Assembly: GCA_964615935.1 (NCBI GenBank)
Contig: CAZTTG010000070.1
Coordinates: forward strand, 1 to 32,371
Reading direction: 5' to 3'
Source of the DNA: CAZTTG01 sp964615935
GTDB lineage: Bacteria > Planctomycetota > UBA1135 > GCA-002686595
DNA length: 32,371 nucleotides
The position numbers were made by a program, and so were the translations under genes. Numbering within the stretch: the first letter of the stretch is position 1; the number at the start of each line of letters is the position of its first letter. Shown piece after piece: positions 31,274 to 32,371 of this stretch. Below the pieces are notes generated by a model. The model saw only the letters and a program-made list of their open reading frames with translations. It ran no database searches and was not told the origin of the DNA.

Positions 31274-31278
31274 CCACG

Positions 31279-32340
31279 ATGAATCACCTCGCAGCAGTCG
31301 GAACGGCCCTGGTCGCGGTGGCGATCGGCGCCCAGTCCACCGAATCATCGGAAGGCAGCACCCCGCAGGTCCTGCCCGCCCCGGTCCCGGAGGCGCCCGC
31401 CGAACCGCTGGCGAGCTTCTGGTGGGGCGATTGCGACGGCGACGGGCTGCTCGACGCCTTTGCCGTCGCCCCCGACGGCACCGGCCTGCTGCTGCGCAAC
31501 CGGGGCGACGGCTCCTTCGAGGACGCCACCCTCACGGCCGGGCTGGGCGGGATCGAGACCCCCACGGCGGCCGCCTGGGAGGACTTCGACTGCGACGGCG
31601 ACCTGGACCTGTTCGTGGGCACCGCCTTCGGGCCGGCTCGACTCATGCGCAACCTGGGAGAGGGTGCCTTCGAGACGGCCCACGTCGGCATCGATCACAT
31701 CGGCTGGGACCAGCGCGCCGCCTGGATCGACTACGACTCCGACGGCTACCCCGACCTGCAGGTACGCACGAAGGAGCGCGACCTGCTCTATCACAACCTG
31801 GGACAGGGCCTGCTCGAGCCGGTCGACCTCGGGCTGCCCGAGATCGCGTCCTGGACGGGCGCCCCGTCCGCCGATCCCGGGGTCGATTCGACCGAGGCCG
31901 AGACCGGACCAGCGGCCCGACCGGCGGCGCCCGGGACCGGTGCGCCACCCGCGACCTCCGGCGGCCGCGCCCCGGTGGCGCCGGGGCCGGGCACCGCGGC
32001 CGCGCGGGGTCCCGGCTACGGCGGCGGAACCCCCGCCGGGCCCCACGCTCCGGGCGCGCCGGTCGTCACCTGCGTGGACTCGATCATGGACCAGGCCAAC
32101 CCGCTCAACTGCGTGAACGCCTCCTCGATCCCCACCTTCGGCATGCTCTACCCCCTGGGGAACGAGTTCAACATCGACGCCTCGGGCAACGTCGGCATGG
32201 GCACGACCTCGCCCTTGGCTCGCCTGACGGTGGTGCAGGACGGGGCCTACGGGCGGGCGATCTTCGGCCACAACACGGCGGGGGGCGGCGTCGGCGTCAT
32301 AGGCAACAACAGCAACCCCAATGCAGGGCTCCTGACATAG
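31279..32340 (+). CDS. Paralogue of the VCBS/GVxG protein, ending at an in-frame TAG
   Basis: This 353-residue frame repeats the N-terminal half of its neighbour: signal peptide, three calcium-loop FG-GAP/VCBS repeats, Pro/Gly linker, V-T-C-V-D-S-I-M-D-Q-A-N-P-L, N-I-D-A-S-G-N-V-G-M-G-T and the first G-V-G-V-I-G unit. It stops at TAG (32338-32340). Reading on in the same frame gives V-R-G-V-A-A-L-A-E-C to the window edge, which looks like the next repeat (T-G-V-R-G) with the stop in place of Gly. It may be a nonsense mutation, a sequencing error or a genuine short form. GGAGG lies five bases before the ATG. Residues about 37-190 are identical to the neighbour. Confidence 0.75.
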   Translation: MNHLAAVGTALVAVAIGAQSTESSEGSTPQVLPAPVPEAPAEPLASFWWGDCDGDGLLDAFAVAPDGTGLLLRNRGDGSFEDATLTAGLGGIETPTAAAWEDFDCDGDLDLFVGTAFGPARLMRNLGEGAFETAHVGIDHIGWDQRAAWIDYDSDGYPDLQVRTKERDLLYHNLGQGLLEPVDLGLPEIASWTGAPSADPGVDSTEAETGPAARPAAPGTGAPPATSGGRAPVAPGPGTAAARGPGYGGGTPAGPHAPGAPVVTCVDSIMDQANPLNCVNASSIPTFGMLYPLGNEFNIDASGNVGMGTTSPLARLTVVQDGAYGRAIFGHNTAGGGVGVIGNNSNPNAGLLT

Positions 32341-32371
32341 GTGCGTGGAGTGGCGGCATTGGCCGAATGCC

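Larger units (their letters stand above)
30957..31278. other. Intergenic region between the two paralogous repeat-protein genes
   Basis: No gene is supported. It holds the terminator-like hairpin at 30955-30971, an inverted GCCC/GGGC pair at 30997-31008 and a T-run at 31052-31056. Two copies of ACCGGTG followed by two of ACTG lie at 31091-31114. The conserved operator-like block at 31175-31238 occupies the right end. Confidence 0.5.

Overview
The window is very GC-rich DNA from a bacterium that exports many lipoproteins and repeat proteins. I found no rRNA, tRNA, CRISPR array, transposase or phage gene. The gene set suggests a Planctomycetota-like or related large-genome environmental bacterium: lipoproteins of the sulfatase superfamily, lamin-tail-domain (LTD) exoproteins, a HEAT-repeat protein with an amidotransferase-like C-terminus, TPR-bearing GT-C glycosyltransferases, long carboxypeptidase-regulatory-domain proteins, and a LuxR-type regulator of a kind I associate with planctomycetes. 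This assignment is inference from gene content, not from a marker gene.

Layout. 1-656 has no credible gene but is packed with tandem repeats and perfect hairpins. 657-3913 holds a START-domain lipoprotein (-), a sulfatase-superfamily protein (+) and an AsmA-like membrane protein (-). 4112-7715 holds two secreted LTD proteins (+); the second is a ComEC-type metallo-beta-lactamase fused to two LTDs. 7731-10579 is a two-gene minus-strand operon of paralogous sulfatase-superfamily lipoproteins. 10997-12223 is a MORN/YwqK-repeat lipoprotein. 12233-21177 is an envelope glycosylation neighbourhood: two polytopic GT-C-like proteins facing outwards from a shared intergenic region, a HEAT-repeat protein, a TMTC-like GT-C with TPRs, and a divergent soluble GT2 of the polyprenyl-phosphate sugar synthase type. 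21395-25045 is a 1216-residue anchored protein with about eleven regulatory-type beta-sandwich repeats, followed closely by an ATP-grasp ligase.

26104-32340 is the most distinctive part. A LuxR-type regulator is followed by a 1282-residue secreted protein made of FG-GAP/VCBS-like calcium-binding repeats, a linker, about 45 G-V-x-G units, a conserved C-terminal domain and a charged tail. A paralogue of it begins 322 bp downstream. Both paralogues share an ungapped upstream block of about 64 nt centred on the palindrome CCCCCT-N4-AGGGGG, a good candidate operator. They also share a 463-bp coding block that differs at only two positions while the sequence on either side has diverged, which looks like recent gene conversion. 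The second copy meets an in-frame TAG where a repeat glycine codon would be expected, and its frame then stays open to the window edge.

Expression signals. Several genes have a TAnnNT-type hexamer 6-7 nt before the start codon and no Shine-Dalgarno sequence, which suggests leaderless transcripts. Clear Shine-Dalgarno sequences occur at 4112, 15845, 27108 and 31279. Several gene ends carry GC-rich hairpins that include the stop codon, one of them shared by two convergent genes.
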